From Enterococcus sp. CSURQ0835 (lineage in GTDB: Bacteria > Bacillota > Bacilli > Lactobacillales > Enterococcaceae): a stretch of DNA of 38,439 nucleotides. Where the stretch lies: NCBI RefSeq assembly GCF_902706605.1, contig NZ_CACSLH010000029.1, forward strand, positions 1 to 38,439, in the 5' to 3' direction. Shown piece after piece: positions 17,390-26,352 of the stretch; within the stretch, counting starts at the first letter, position 1; every line of letters begins with the position of its first letter. Both the position numbers and the translations under genes were made by a program. Below the pieces are notes generated by a model. That model searched no databases. It was given only the letters and a program-made list of their open reading frames with translations, and was not told the DNA's origin.

Positions 17390-17959
17390 TTAAATCTGGT
17401 TTTTGAATTCAAGTGGGACGATCTTATCCAAAATGAGCATCATCTCTGCAGGGGTCTCTTTTTGGCCAGAGTTGACCCAATCTTCAAGGACCCCAAAGGC
17501 CGCATTACTGTAATAAATGATTAAATAATGTTTTTCGATCGGAGTCGTGACGGTCGTTTTGATGTAAGGAACGATCTGAGACTCTGCATGTTGTTGGATA
17601 AAATATTTGAGTTGAGCTCGCGTTTCATTTGACCCATGGGTGGAGATCAACAAACTTAAAAGATAACCTTCATGTTGTAAGTAATTCAATAATTGAAAGA
17701 AAAAAGTTTGCTTATCAGAATTTTGTAAGAGTGTCAAAATCTGTTTGACGCCTGCTAAAGCTTCCGTTTGAAGTTGTAAGATCAGATCTTCTTTATCTTT
17801 GAAGTGACGGTAAAAAGCTCCGCGACTGATTTTTGCAGTGGTGATAAGGTCGTTTGCAGTGATTGTTTCAAGCGAGCGAGAAGCAATCAAGGTGATGAAA
17901 GCTTGTTTTATTTTTTTTCGTGTTTTTAAAATGCGCAGATCGGTATAAGCGGGTTCCAT
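17390..17959 (-). CDS. TetR family transcriptional regulator
   Basis: The 189-residue protein has a TetR N-terminal HTH (residues 10-56: TRKKIKQAFITLIASRSLET, then ISRGAFYRHFKDKEDLI) and a helical ligand-binding C-terminal domain. GAGGTG lies just before the ATG. It is divergent from an ABC exporter, the usual arrangement for a local repressor of an efflux pump. A near-identical 15/16-base inverted repeat flanks the intergenic region and is a good operator candidate. Confidence 0.9.
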   Translation of the reverse strand: MEPAYTDLRILKTRKKIKQAFITLIASRSLETITANDLITTAKISRGAFYRHFKDKEDLILQLQTEALAGVKQILTLLQNSDKQTFFFQLLNYLQHEGYLLSLLISTHGSNETRAQLKYFIQQHAESQIVPYIKTTVTTPIEKHYLIIYYSNAAFGVLEDWVNSGQKETPAEMMLILDKIVPLEFKNQI

Positions 17960-17976
17960 TTTTCACCTCATGTTGA

Positions 17977-18087
17977 TTTTATTAGACAGTTCACTTCATT
18001 CTGTTCTGTATCGCGATTTTGTGATTGCTTTTATTCAGGGAATACCTACACTAGTATAAAAGATAAAAGACAACTAGTCTAATAAAA
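17977..18087. promoter_or_regulatory. TetR/ABC intergenic region with a matching repeat pair
   Basis: TTTTATTAGACAGTT (17977-17991) and AACTAGTCTAATAAAA (18072-18087) are inverted copies differing by one base insertion. One is next to the TetR start and the other directly precedes the AAGGAAGG site of the ABC gene. ACTAGTATAAAAG (18051-18063 area) is a related direct copy and includes TATAAA, a possible -10. Confidence 0.5.
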
Positions 18088-18101
18088 GGAAGGAAATCAA
18101 A

Positions 18102-18827
18102 ATGAGAACAGCTGAAATGAAACAGGCGTTTAAAAAGTACGGGAATCAAGTCGTATTAGATGACATTTCTTTTTACTTGGAATCAGGGAAAATTTTAGGC
18201 TTGATCGGTCCTAGTGGCGCGGGAAAGACGACGACGATCAAAGCTTTATTGGGCATGGAACAATTAGATCGTGGGGCTAGCTTTGTTTTAGGTCAAAAAA
18301 TGCCAAATCGAGAAGTACTAGCTCACGTCGAATACATGGGGCAAGAAGATGCACTGTACAACGAGTTGACTGCAGCAGAAAACTTACGCTTTTTTGGTAC
18401 ATTGATGGGACTTAAACACACGCAATTAGAAAAAGCGGGTGATCATTATTTGGAGTTATTGAAGCTTAGTGATTTCAAACAAACATTAGTCAAAAACTTT
18501 TCTGGGGGAATGAAACGACGCTTGACTTTGGCCATAACCCTTCAAGCTGAACCGCAATTACTAGTCTTAGATGAACCGACAGTTGGGATCGATCCAGCAT
18601 TGCGTCTTGAGATTTGGGATCAGTTACGCACGATTGCGCAAACTGATCGCGGTATTTTGATTACGACTCACGTGATGGACGAAGCAGAGCGATGTGATCT
18701 TTTGGGGTTGATCATTGGGGGAAAATTATTTGCCTTTGGGACTCCGGCAGCATTAAAAAATCAATTTGCTGCTAAAACGATTGAAGAAGTTTTTTTGAAA
18801 GCTGAGGTGCGTTCAGATGCGCTATAA
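18102..18827 (+). CDS. ABC exporter ATP-binding protein (DrrA/CcmA type)
   Basis: The 241-residue ATPase has Walker A GPSGAGKTT (Lys42), signature FSGGM (133-137), Walker B LLVLDE (153-158) and switch His190. The GMKRRLTLAITLQAEPQLLV and DEPTVGIDPALR segments are typical of drug or antibiotic exporters paired with ABC-2 permeases. It overlaps the permease gene by 11 bases. Its position beside a divergent TetR gene suggests inducible efflux of a toxic compound. Confidence 0.93.
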   Translation: MRTAEMKQAFKKYGNQVVLDDISFYLESGKILGLIGPSGAGKTTTIKALLGMEQLDRGASFVLGQKMPNREVLAHVEYMGQEDALYNELTAAENLRFFGTLMGLKHTQLEKAGDHYLELLKLSDFKQTLVKNFSGGMKRRLTLAITLQAEPQLLVLDEPTVGIDPALRLEIWDQLRTIAQTDRGILITTHVMDEAERCDLLGLIIGGKLFAFGTPAALKNQFAAKTIEEVFLKAEVRSDAL

Positions 18828-19950
18828 AGCAATCGTCAAACGAGTCATGTTAGAGCTAGTGCGAGATAAACGAACACTACTTTTGATGATGCTCGCACCA
18901 TTAGTCATCATTTCATTGATGAAGTTTGTGTTTGATACGAATACTGAAGTAAAGGTCAAACTAGGCTATTATGATTTGCCACAAGAAATCACAACCGCAC
19001 TGCCAGCAAGTCGAGTGACACTCAAAAAGTATCCGCCAAAGACTGACGTTAAACACGCCATTACTACGGATGATCTCGCGGCATTTATCACGGTTTCAAA
19101 TGACCGATTCGTTGTTACTTATGAAAATGCTGATCCTAACGCTACCAATCAAATCAAAAATTTGCTGCAAGCAGCACTTGCTAAAGGTCAACTCTTGTCA
19201 ATGCAAGGAATTATAAAACAGCAAGCACACGCATTAAAAAAAACAGCGAAGTTGAGTCAAATCAGCGGGCAAGCATCATTACCAGCAAAACAAGCGACGC
19301 CAGTACGTTACACAATCACTAATCATTATGTTTATGGAAATGGTAAGACCCAATTTTTCGATCAAATATTTCCGATCTTAATTGTGTTTTTTGTTTTTTT
19401 CTTTGTGTTTTTGATTTCAGGAATTTCATTATTACGTGAACGAGCTACTGGTACTTTAGAACGGGTCTTAGCAACGCCCGTAAAACGTAGCGAGATTATC
19501 TTTGGTTATTTGACCGGCTACGGATTGTTTGCGATCATCCAGACTGTTTTGATCGTTGCTTTTTCGATTCTGATTCTTTCATTGAACGTTGCCGGGTCGA
19601 TTGGGTTAGTCTTAATCGTCAATATTTTAACGGCATTAGTAGCACTAGCCATGGGGATCTTTATCTCAACTTTTGCAACTTCAGAGTTTCAAATGATGCA
19701 ATTCATCCCCTTAGTCGTCATTCCCCAAATCTTTTTTGCCGGTTTGATCCCAACTGAAAATATGGCAGGTTGGGTTCAAGTCATTGGAAAACTACTACCG
19801 TTAAGTTACAGCGGGGCAGCTCAAACAAAAATCATGATCAAAGGACAAGGCCTTTCAGCGATCATAAGTGATTTGGGGATGTTACTTTTATTTTTGATCT
19901 TCTTCACGACGCTGAATATTATGGGATTAAAAAAGTATCGTAAAGTTTAG
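18817..19950 (+). CDS. ABC-2 type exporter permease
   Basis: The 377-residue permease has one N-terminal helix (about 20-38), an extracellular loop domain (about 40-175) and five or six C-terminal helices. The ISGISLLRERATGTLERVLA block and FFAGLIPTENMAGW are typical of ABC-2 drug exporter permeases. It works with the preceding ATPase as a two-gene pump. Substrate unknown. Confidence 0.92.
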   Translation: MRYKAIVKRVMLELVRDKRTLLLMMLAPLVIISLMKFVFDTNTEVKVKLGYYDLPQEITTALPASRVTLKKYPPKTDVKHAITTDDLAAFITVSNDRFVVTYENADPNATNQIKNLLQAALAKGQLLSMQGIIKQQAHALKKTAKLSQISGQASLPAKQATPVRYTITNHYVYGNGKTQFFDQIFPILIVFFVFFFVFLISGISLLRERATGTLERVLATPVKRSEIIFGYLTGYGLFAIIQTVLIVAFSILILSLNVAGSIGLVLIVNILTALVALAMGIFISTFATSEFQMMQFIPLVVIPQIFFAGLIPTENMAGWVQVIGKLLPLSYSGAAQTKIMIKGQGLSAIISDLGMLLLFLIFFTTLNIMGLKKYRKV

Positions 19951-19984
19951 CTGACAAAAAACAATTAAACGATGGATTAAAAAA

Positions 19985-20014
19985 GGAGCCCGACAGTTTG
20001 CCGAGCTCCGTTTA
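19985..20014. terminator. Terminator between the ABC exporter and the DUF2798 gene
   Basis: GGAGC plus CG (19985-19992) pairs with CG plus GCTCC (20002-20009). A T-run follows on the minus strand (TTTTTT) and a weaker one on the plus strand. Confidence 0.7.
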
Positions 20015-20016
20015 TT

Positions 20017-20445
20017 TTACGCTTGCAACGTCTTCAAGACTTTTCGTGAAAAAGGTCCCACGAGTAGCAGTTGAAGGGGTAACGCTACGATTAAATTTAG
20101 ACCCCAGGTGTGAAGGTAGAGTGGAAGGGAGACGCTGCCTTCCATCAAGATTCCGAAAAGGGACATACAAGTGACCATCCCAACGACCATCAGACTAGAG
20201 ATTGTGAGCACCGTACTTAATGGCTGTTGCGGTTTGATCCACGTAAACGTGATTTTTTTGGCAAGAGCACCGATCACGAAAACATCTAGGATCAAGGCGG
20301 TCACAAAACCTGGGAAAAAACCGCGAACTAGTTCGCTCAGTGTTAAATGATCATGTAAAACTAAATTATACGTACTCATCCCAACGACCATCAGGGAACA
20401 CATCAGTAAAGTAAAAACGATTTCTTCTTTTTTATTAGTTGGCAA
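20017..20445 (-). CDS. DUF2798 family membrane protein
   Basis: The 142-residue protein has four hydrophobic helices in two similar halves; SLMVVGMSTYNLVL and SLMVVGMVTCMSLF begin each half, as expected for an internal duplication of the DUF2798 type. It starts with TTG, seven bases after AAAGGAGG. It is a single gene. Function is unknown; family assignment is from remembered motif shape. Confidence 0.8.
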   Translation of the reverse strand: MPTNKKEEIVFTLLMCSLMVVGMSTYNLVLHDHLTLSELVRGFFPGFVTALILDVFVIGALAKKITFTWIKPQQPLSTVLTISSLMVVGMVTCMSLFGILMEGSVSLPLYLHTWGLNLIVALPLQLLLVGPFSRKVLKTLQA

Positions 20446-20582
20446 AATGATTCCTCCTTTAATTATGCAACGAGGATCACTATAGCATGTTTAAAATTTT
20501 CGTGTAAGTAAAAATTGGGTGAGAATTTTATTAGGATAACCCGCATAAACTTTGAGGAGAAATGTCCGCCAGCTTGCTAACC

Positions 20583-20628
20583 AAAAAACCGAGGACGCAC
20601 CCTTTAATCGGTAAGTCCTCGGTTTTTT
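20583..20628. terminator. Terminator of the penicillin-binding protein gene
   Basis: A perfect 14-bp stem (20583-20596 with 20615-20628) ends in A and T runs. It lies just downstream of the minus-strand PBP stop. Confidence 0.88.
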
Positions 20629-20631
20629 GAT

Positions 20632-23169
20632 TTAATCTGAACTTTTGGTCGCCGCATTTTCTTTATCGATTGCTTCGCGTAAGTCTTCAATTTGTTTATC
20701 GAGGTCTTTACTGGATTGTTTTGTGCGATCGATTTGTTGATCAAGGGCATCAGTTTGTGTGTTCAAGGAGGCTTTTTGTTTTTGATAATCGTCTTCTTTG
20801 GCATCATAAACTGTTTGATATTGCCGCGTCAGTGTGCCGCCATTCGGTTCTAATGTTTGAGTCAAATGATTAACTTTTTGGGCTAAATGATCAAAGTCAG
20901 TCCAATTATCTTGCGTGTCCGTCACAACGATCTCAAACTGACTGAGATCATTGATTCGTTCGGAAACGATTTGACTGCTGAAGTTAGTAGCATCTGTAAT
21001 GGCTGGACTATTTAATTTTGCCGCAACGAGTTCGTTAGCTTTTGCTTTGACTGCCGCATTAATCTGTTGCGAATCATTTTGGAGTGCATTTTTACGATTG
21101 GTCAACATTTGTTTGGCTTGACTGCTACGGGTGATGAGCTGTCCGCCGCTTTCTTCCACTGAAGCCGGTCGCGGAAAATCTTTATCCGCTTTTCCTGCGT
21201 TTAACAGATCCATCGTTTGTTTGAAAATATCTTTTGTTGCTTGCCCGACGACTTCATTATTTTGCGCTTTAGGCGTATCATTCCCAGCCCAGACCGCCAC
21301 GGTGTAGTAAGGCGTGGCGCCCACGGTCCACAAATCTTTAGCTTCATCAGTCGTCCCAGTCTTGACTGCCCAGTATTGATTGTGGGCTAAAGTCATGCCG
21401 GCTGCGGTCCCGTCAGCTTCTTGATGGACACCTTTCATCGTATCAAGAGTCAAGTAGGCCGCGTCATCACTGTAAACTTTTTTCTGTGGAGCCTCGGCTA
21501 ATGAGAAAATTTCTTTATCTTGGTCTTTGCGAGTGATGTTCGTGATATTTGTCGGCAAGCGGAAATTTCCTTGGTTGACGAGTGTTGCGATCCCGCTAGC
21601 CATTTCTTGGGTCGTCGCGCCGTAAGTCATCCCACCGACTGCGATGATCGGATTGTTGTCAGCCGGATCAAGTCCACTGAACTGCATTTGAGCTAAGGGA
21701 TGGTAAACGGGTTCTTCTAACTCTTTGCTGTTTTCAGCTGCGAGTTTGAAGGCCACGACGTTTGATGATACAGCCATTGCATGCCGCAATGTCAAATCAC
21801 CTTTTGAACCGAGATAGACATTATTCGGATACGTATTGTTTGGCCGGTCATCAGAGATTTTGCTCGTTTCTAAGAGACCACGTTCATAAGCCGGGGCAAA
21901 AGAAACTAAAGGCTTGATCGCCGAGCCCGGTTGACGGAACGATAAAAACGCACGGTTGTACGTGTTACCGGCTTCACCTCGGCCACCGATACTAGCCACA
22001 ACTGTTCCTGTCTGATTATCGATCACGGTCATAGCCGCTTGTTTAGTGTACAGTTCTTTATCTTTTTCCGTCCACTTCGCCATCGTGTTAGTGACGATCT
22101 GCTGTAATTCTTGGTGGATCGTAGGATCGATCTTTGTTTTGATCTCATAGCCACCAGACATGATTCGTTGATAGACTTTATTATATGCTTCTTTGTAATC
22201 TTTGTTGTAGCGTTTTTCTTCGTCTTTTGAATCAAATTGGTATTGGAAGCGGAAGCCCTCATCATTCATCAAAATTTTAGTCGCAGAATCAATCGTCAAT
22301 GCGATCTCATTATCTTGGATGTCATTGTCTAAAGCGTCTGAGTGGACGTGAGCTGTAAAATCGGATGCTTGTGCTTTTTGATAATCTTGTTTTGTGATGT
22401 AGCCTTGGTCTAGCATCTGTTTTAAAATGACGAGGGCTCGTTTTTTCGCGTTTGCTTTTTGAGTCACTGGATCGAAAATCCCAGGATTGTTGGTGATCCC
22501 GACTAAAGTTGCTTTTTCTAATAGCGTCGTGTCATTGATCGGTTTATTGAAATACACGCGAGAAGCTGCGTTGATCCCATACGCTCCATGACCGAAGTAC
22601 ACATTGTTCAAATAATATTCTAAGATCTGATGTTTGGAAAACTTCTTTTCCAATGCTTGGGCCATCACCATTTCTTCTACTTTTCGGGAGACCGAGACTT
22701 CAGGAGTCAAGTAAATGTTTTTCACCAGCTGCTGGGTGATCGTTGAAGCTCCCCGAACGCCGCGGCCGATCATCGCATTTAAAGCTACCGTCAATAATCC
22801 TTGAGTATCGACTCCGTGGTGTTCATAAAAACGGCGGTCTTCAATGGCGATCAGTGCTTCAGAAACTTTCGGATCCAACTCTTTGTAGGTGATATAATCT
22901 CGTTCTTGCGTCTTTAATTGTTTGATCGTCTGCCCATTTGCATCGAGAATCGTCGTAGGGCGGTATTGTTTAAAGTCACTTTCTTCAACGGTCGCTGCTT
23001 TTTCTTGCCCTTCATCGATTGCAGCGGTGACTTGTTTGCCATATGTGTGGACAAAATAAAGTCCTGCGACTAAGAAAATAACGAGTAAGGCGCCTAAAAC
23101 TGAAAGCGAGATCTTCGTGGCTTTGGACCATTTCTGTCCGGAATGTTTTGCTTGTCTAGTTTGTGCCAT
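20632..23169 (-). CDS. Class A penicillin-binding protein (glycosyltransferase/transpeptidase)
   Basis: This bifunctional peptidoglycan synthase has 845 residues. A membrane helix (about 20-42) is followed by a GT51 domain with catalytic Glu110 in EDRRFYEHHGVD and RGASTITQQLVKN, then the transpeptidase domain with SxxK at Ser416-Lys419 (PGSAIKPL), SxN at Ser468-Asn470, and KTG at Lys603. After the transpeptidase domain comes a charged tail of about 170 residues, ending in a Gln/Lys/Asp-rich coiled coil (about 785-840). It is most like the PBP1A/2A group. It is monocistronic, with a possible TAGTCA-N17-TACACT promoter at 23235-23207. Confidence 0.95.
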   Translation of the reverse strand: MAQTRQAKHSGQKWSKATKISLSVLGALLVIFLVAGLYFVHTYGKQVTAAIDEGQEKAATVEESDFKQYRPTTILDANGQTIKQLKTQERDYITYKELDPKVSEALIAIEDRRFYEHHGVDTQGLLTVALNAMIGRGVRGASTITQQLVKNIYLTPEVSVSRKVEEMVMAQALEKKFSKHQILEYYLNNVYFGHGAYGINAASRVYFNKPINDTTLLEKATLVGITNNPGIFDPVTQKANAKKRALVILKQMLDQGYITKQDYQKAQASDFTAHVHSDALDNDIQDNEIALTIDSATKILMNDEGFRFQYQFDSKDEEKRYNKDYKEAYNKVYQRIMSGGYEIKTKIDPTIHQELQQIVTNTMAKWTEKDKELYTKQAAMTVIDNQTGTVVASIGGRGEAGNTYNRAFLSFRQPGSAIKPLVSFAPAYERGLLETSKISDDRPNNTYPNNVYLGSKGDLTLRHAMAVSSNVVAFKLAAENSKELEEPVYHPLAQMQFSGLDPADNNPIIAVGGMTYGATTQEMASGIATLVNQGNFRLPTNITNITRKDQDKEIFSLAEAPQKKVYSDDAAYLTLDTMKGVHQEADGTAAGMTLAHNQYWAVKTGTTDEAKDLWTVGATPYYTVAVWAGNDTPKAQNNEVVGQATKDIFKQTMDLLNAGKADKDFPRPASVEESGGQLITRSSQAKQMLTNRKNALQNDSQQINAAVKAKANELVAAKLNSPAITDATNFSSQIVSERINDLSQFEIVVTDTQDNWTDFDHLAQKVNHLTQTLEPNGGTLTRQYQTVYDAKEDDYQKQKASLNTQTDALDQQIDRTKQSSKDLDKQIEDLREAIDKENAATKSSD

Positions 23170-23206
23170 TGCTAAAATCCTTTTTATTTTTTTGTTGATC
23201 TCTTTT

Positions 23207-23235
23207 AGTGTAATCGAAAAATGCGTGCTTGACTA
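23207..23235 (-). promoter_or_regulatory. Possible promoter of the PBP gene
   Basis: On the minus strand TAGTCA (23235-23230), 17 bases, TACACT (23212-23207). The -35 is a 4/6 match. Confidence 0.4.
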
Positions 23236-23299
23236 TGTTTTCCAGCTAAAATTTTTTCTAAGCTTCCGCTAGATTTTACCGGGAAATGATCAGAAAGAC

Positions 23300-23328
23300 T
23301 TGACGGGAAAGTTTTTTGTCGCCACAAT
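23300..23328 (+). promoter_or_regulatory. Promoter of the anchored unknown protein gene
   Basis: TTGACG (23300-23305), 17 bases, CACAAT (23323-23328). AGGAGG (23349-23354) precedes the ATG at 23359. Confidence 0.5.
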
Positions 23329-23358
23329 GAGGAAGAAGCGTATTTTTTAGGAGGACTA

Positions 23359-24309
23359 ATGAAAACAACGAAAAAATGGCTGATCTTTTGGGGCATCTTA
23401 GGCGCATTGGTGTTGGGCTTTTTCATCGTCGTTTTGACGGGGAATTTTCCGCAATTTGAGATTCCGTTCAGTGCGTTTGCTAGTAATGACAAACAGATAA
23501 AAAAAGCTGATTTGCCTAAGCTGACTTCCATTGCATTGAAAGATTATAATGACCAAGAACTGCTTGAGCAGCAGCTAGAAAAAATCAACGCCTTAAATAC
23601 AAAATTAAAAGACACCGCGACTTATGCTAGTTCAGATGTCTTAGCGGCGACTTTAGGCGAAGTGTATGGCACAGTGCTTCAACCAAAGGGCGTCTTTCGA
23701 GTTTATCGTTTATTTTATCCGGTGATCAGTTCTGAAGAGGCAAGTTTTGTCAAAGTCAGTTTGTTAGGCTACGGCGTTCGGTTAGAAGATGACCAGCCGG
23801 TGAAGACGATTCGTCAGCTGTGGACTTTTACGGATGCAGATGGCAAACGAAACGACTACCAAATCGCATTGACGTATGATGATAAAAACTTACGATCGAT
23901 CTCAGCGACGAACAGCACTTCAGATGTCACAATCATGACAAAAGATGACACGTATTTAGACAAAGCGGCCGACTTTGAAACGACGTGGGATGATATCGTC
24001 ACGAATCAATCGGATGAACGAGTTTACACCCAATTGAAAAAAGCGCATTTCAATCCGGATCTGACGGAATTCACCGCACTGGAAAATGAGTTGCCGGCTA
24101 AAGAAAAAGACGGCTTTTTTGAACTCTTCAAAGCTGCGCAAGGGAATTTACGTCACGTGTATCTAGCTGGCTTTTATCATTCAAATACACCGACTGATGG
24201 GCAATCGGAATATTATTTTCGCGTTCCGACTTCTGAAACAGCCATTAGATATTTCAAAGTCGACTACGATCGGTTGCAACAAAAAATCGAAAGAATCGAA
24301 AAACAATAA
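23359..24309 (+). CDS. Membrane-anchored extracytoplasmic protein, unknown
   Basis: The 316-residue protein has a basic start, one hydrophobic segment (about residues 8-28) as signal anchor, and a soluble extracytoplasmic region without Cys. No lipobox or LPXTG is visible, and the family was not recognised. The start is supported by AGGAGG and a TTGACG-N17-CACAAT promoter. It is divergent from the class A PBP gene, which weakly suggests an envelope role. Its own strong terminator follows. Confidence 0.8.
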   Translation: MKTTKKWLIFWGILGALVLGFFIVVLTGNFPQFEIPFSAFASNDKQIKKADLPKLTSIALKDYNDQELLEQQLEKINALNTKLKDTATYASSDVLAATLGEVYGTVLQPKGVFRVYRLFYPVISSEEASFVKVSLLGYGVRLEDDQPVKTIRQLWTFTDADGKRNDYQIALTYDDKNLRSISATNSTSDVTIMTKDDTYLDKAADFETTWDDIVTNQSDERVYTQLKKAHFNPDLTEFTALENELPAKEKDGFFELFKAAQGNLRHVYLAGFYHSNTPTDGQSEYYFRVPTSETAIRYFKVDYDRLQQKIERIEKQ

Positions 24310-24356
24310 AAAAGCGAGGGGGACTGACGCTAGTGTTTTAGTCCTCCTCGCTTTTT
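24309..24356. terminator. Bidirectional terminator
   Basis: A 17-bp stem with one wobble pair (24309-24325 with 24340-24356) lies between convergent genes; both arms end in A/T runs. Confidence 0.88.
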
Positions 24357-24378
24357 ATTGGGTCTGTTTAGCTGCGTT

Positions 24379-24915
24379 TTAATCGATCAAAATCGCTTCA
24401 TGACCAGTATAAGGTAAAAATTTTTCGAAAAGATCTTGTGTCTTTAATTTTAAATAGTTGGTGACGGCGCCCGAACTACACGCATACCAAGGCCGGTTAG
24501 CAACCGCGCGATCTATGACGAGTGTGATCTCTTTTTCTGGATCGAGCAATAAGCCGAAAATCGTGGCGGCTCCTGGAATGACACCTAAACGCTCGTTTAA
24601 AAGTTTTGCTGAAGCAAAAGAGACCCGAGGAATGCCTAATTTTTTCCCAAAGTCTTTGGTAACAAAAGTAAAGTCAGCAGGTGTGATGTACAAATAAAAT
24701 TTCGTTTTTTTCTGATTACACAAAAAAATCGTTTTGACGACTTCTACGCCTAAGCGGACGTCAATGTCACGACAATCTGCCATCGTCACAGCTTCACCTG
24801 TGGCGACTTGGTAAAATGGGATCTTCAATTGTTCCAACGTTGCAAACGTTTTTTCTTCCAAGGTTGAATCAAATGTAACCGGTGCTTTTTCAGACGGCTC
24901 ACTTACATAAACCAA
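24379..24915 (-). CDS. ProX/YbaK-type aminoacyl-tRNA deacylase
   Basis: The 178-residue protein belongs to the YbaK/ProRS-associated domain family, free-standing editing enzymes that hydrolyse mischarged tRNA such as Ala-tRNA(Pro). The conserved region GVEVVKTIFLCNQKKTKFYL carries the family lysine, followed by a Gly-rich PGAATIFGLL loop. It starts with TTG preceded by AAAGGAG at good spacing. The exact amino acid edited cannot be read from sequence. It is a single gene. Confidence 0.85.
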   Translation of the reverse strand: MVYVSEPSEKAPVTFDSTLEEKTFATLEQLKIPFYQVATGEAVTMADCRDIDVRLGVEVVKTIFLCNQKKTKFYLYITPADFTFVTKDFGKKLGIPRVSFASAKLLNERLGVIPGAATIFGLLLDPEKEITLVIDRAVANRPWYACSSGAVTNYLKLKTQDLFEKFLPYTGHEAILID

Positions 24916-25090
24916 CTAAACCACTCCTTTTAAATTAATTTCACCTTGATGCTACTCACGTGAACGTCAAGATGAGTACCCAAAGCTTGTGATAAGACCA
25001 ACAAGTTGTTTTTAGTATAGCATAACTTAGCATAAGTAGTTGAACTCAACGAAATTTATCGCTACACTACAAAAGGAGAGGTGGGAAATC

Positions 25091-25261
25091 ATGTATACAG
25101 CATTTGTGTTAGGCTTTTTTTTACTCGTGGTCATTTATAATGTGTATTTGGCTTTTTTAAAGCGCAAAAAAAAGACCATCCAGCCGATGATGGTCAATGT
25201 ACAAGTTGGACTAAATTTTTTCATGATCGTGATTGGGATCATCTATTTAATCTTTGGCTAA
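25091..25261 (+). CDS. 56-residue two-helix membrane peptide, unknown
   Basis: The small protein begins MYTAFVLGFFLLVVIY, has two hydrophobic helices (about 2-22 and 36-55) and a basic loop (KRKKK) between them. AGGTGG (about 25079-25084) is six bases before this ATG, and a longer upstream frame lacks a good site. A possible promoter TTGTTT (25006-25011), 16 bases, TAGCAT (25028-25033) precedes it, and a terminator follows closely. These signals support a real gene of unknown function. Confidence 0.68.
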   Translation: MYTAFVLGFFLLVVIYNVYLAFLKRKKKTIQPMMVNVQVGLNFFMIVIGIIYLIFG

Positions 25262-25288
25262 AAGCTGGGCATCAGGTCCAGTTTTTTT
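25262..25288 (+). terminator. Terminator after the 56-residue protein gene
   Basis: AAGCTGG (25262-25268) pairs with CCAGTTT (25278-25284, one wobble), followed by T's. Confidence 0.65.
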
Positions 25289-25300
25289 ACTATTTCGTGC

Positions 25301-25666
25301 TTAAGCCGAAACGATCCGCGCACCAAACGGCATCAACGCTAACCGTGCTAATTTCAATGATTGAAAAGCAAATGGAATCCCCACGATCGTTAAAAACAAT
25401 AATCCAGCGCTGATCAAATGACCTAAAGCTAATGGAACGCCTGAGACGATCAGCCAAATGATATTCACGATTAAATTGATACTGTTGGGGACATAAACGA
25501 CTTCTTTTCCAAATGGCGCGAGACTGAGGGCAGCAAATTTAAAACATTGCTGGCCGATCGGAATCCCCACGATCGTGATGCACCATAAGATCCCCGCTAA
25601 AAACCACGTGATCGCGCCGATCAAACCGCCGAAGATCAACCAGATAAAATTTCCAAGACAAGACAT
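25301..25666 (-). CDS. yccF: YccF family inner-membrane protein
   Basis: The 121-residue membrane protein has two YccF-type repeats, recognisable by WCITIVGIPIGQQCFKFA and LFLTIVGIPFAFQSLKLA. The ATG at 25666 is preferred over a GTG nine bases upstream, since AAAGGAG lies eight bases before the ATG. A TATACT (25692-25687, minus strand) lies upstream, so it may have its own promoter. The physiological role is unknown. Confidence 0.88.
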   Translation of the reverse strand: MSCLGNFIWLIFGGLIGAITWFLAGILWCITIVGIPIGQQCFKFAALSLAPFGKEVVYVPNSINLIVNIIWLIVSGVPLALGHLISAGLLFLTIVGIPFAFQSLKLARLALMPFGARIVSA

Positions 25667-25742
25667 ACTGCTCACTCCTTTAGTTGAGTATACAAAATTC
25701 AGCAGGTAGTTGCATCGGCCCCAAGGATGAGAAACTGAACGC

Positions 25743-26351
25743 TTAAAGATAATCTTCTGCTTCTTTCCGAGTCAAGAAAAAATGGATCCCACCAGTCGAA
25801 TCGACCCAGCGATCTGGATTGAAGTTTTTAGCTTCGACCCATTGACCGCGACGATAAATAAAATCTTGATCGACATAAGAGACGGCTTCAGTATAATCTT
25901 GATTAGTCTCCATATCTTTGATCGTTAAAACTTTTGCTTTGTCGCACCGACATGTGGTGTTCGTCGCTGAAGTTCGCCGCGCATCAGCTGGGATCAAGAG
26001 TTGAACGATCCGAAAATCAAAACATTTTTTATACCCGAGAAAGGCACCTTGCGCTGGACAATGTAACTTAAAGTATTGCGTTGTCTCATCAAATTTGACT
26101 CCCGTTAAATCAACGTGTTCCAACATTGAAAAGTATAAATTCGCTCCTGAGATATCGGCAGCTTTCAATGAACAACCTCGTAAATCCGCACTAGTGAAAT
26201 TCACATTTTTTAAAATCGCATGGGAAAAATCACACTCGCGACACAAACTGCGGCTAAAGTCAGCTCCAGTCAAATCCGCGTAAGAAAAATCTTTTTGCCA
26301 AAGTTCTTGCTCTGAAAAATCCGCACCGAGCCATTTTTTGTGAGTAGGCAT
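25743..26351 (-). CDS. Pentapeptide-repeat protein with C-terminal DUF5758-like domain
   Basis: The 202-residue protein has about 17 pentapeptide-type repeats of A(D/N)LXX form in residues 8-90 (for example ADLTGADFS, ADLRGCSLKAADISGANL), predicted to form a right-handed beta-helix. A C-terminal domain contains LGYKKC, LLIPADARRTSATNTTCRCD and AKVLTI, resembling DUF5758. The start is one base past the LysR stop and GGAGGCG is inside the LysR gene, so the two are co-transcribed. Pentapeptide proteins can mimic DNA and protect gyrase, but this short repeat block does not prove that. Confidence 0.87.
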   Translation of the reverse strand: MPTHKKWLGADFSEQELWQKDFSYADLTGADFSRSLCRECDFSHAILKNVNFTSADLRGCSLKAADISGANLYFSMLEHVDLTGVKFDETTQYFKLHCPAQGAFLGYKKCFDFRIVQLLIPADARRTSATNTTCRCDKAKVLTIKDMETNQDYTEAVSYVDQDFIYRRGQWVEAKNFNPDRWVDSTGGIHFFLTRKEAEDYL

Positions 26352-26352
26352 A

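Noticed and set aside
23205-23531. 108-residue minus-strand open frame
   Set aside because: It is antisense to the 5' end of the anchored protein gene and its promoter, without a ribosome site.
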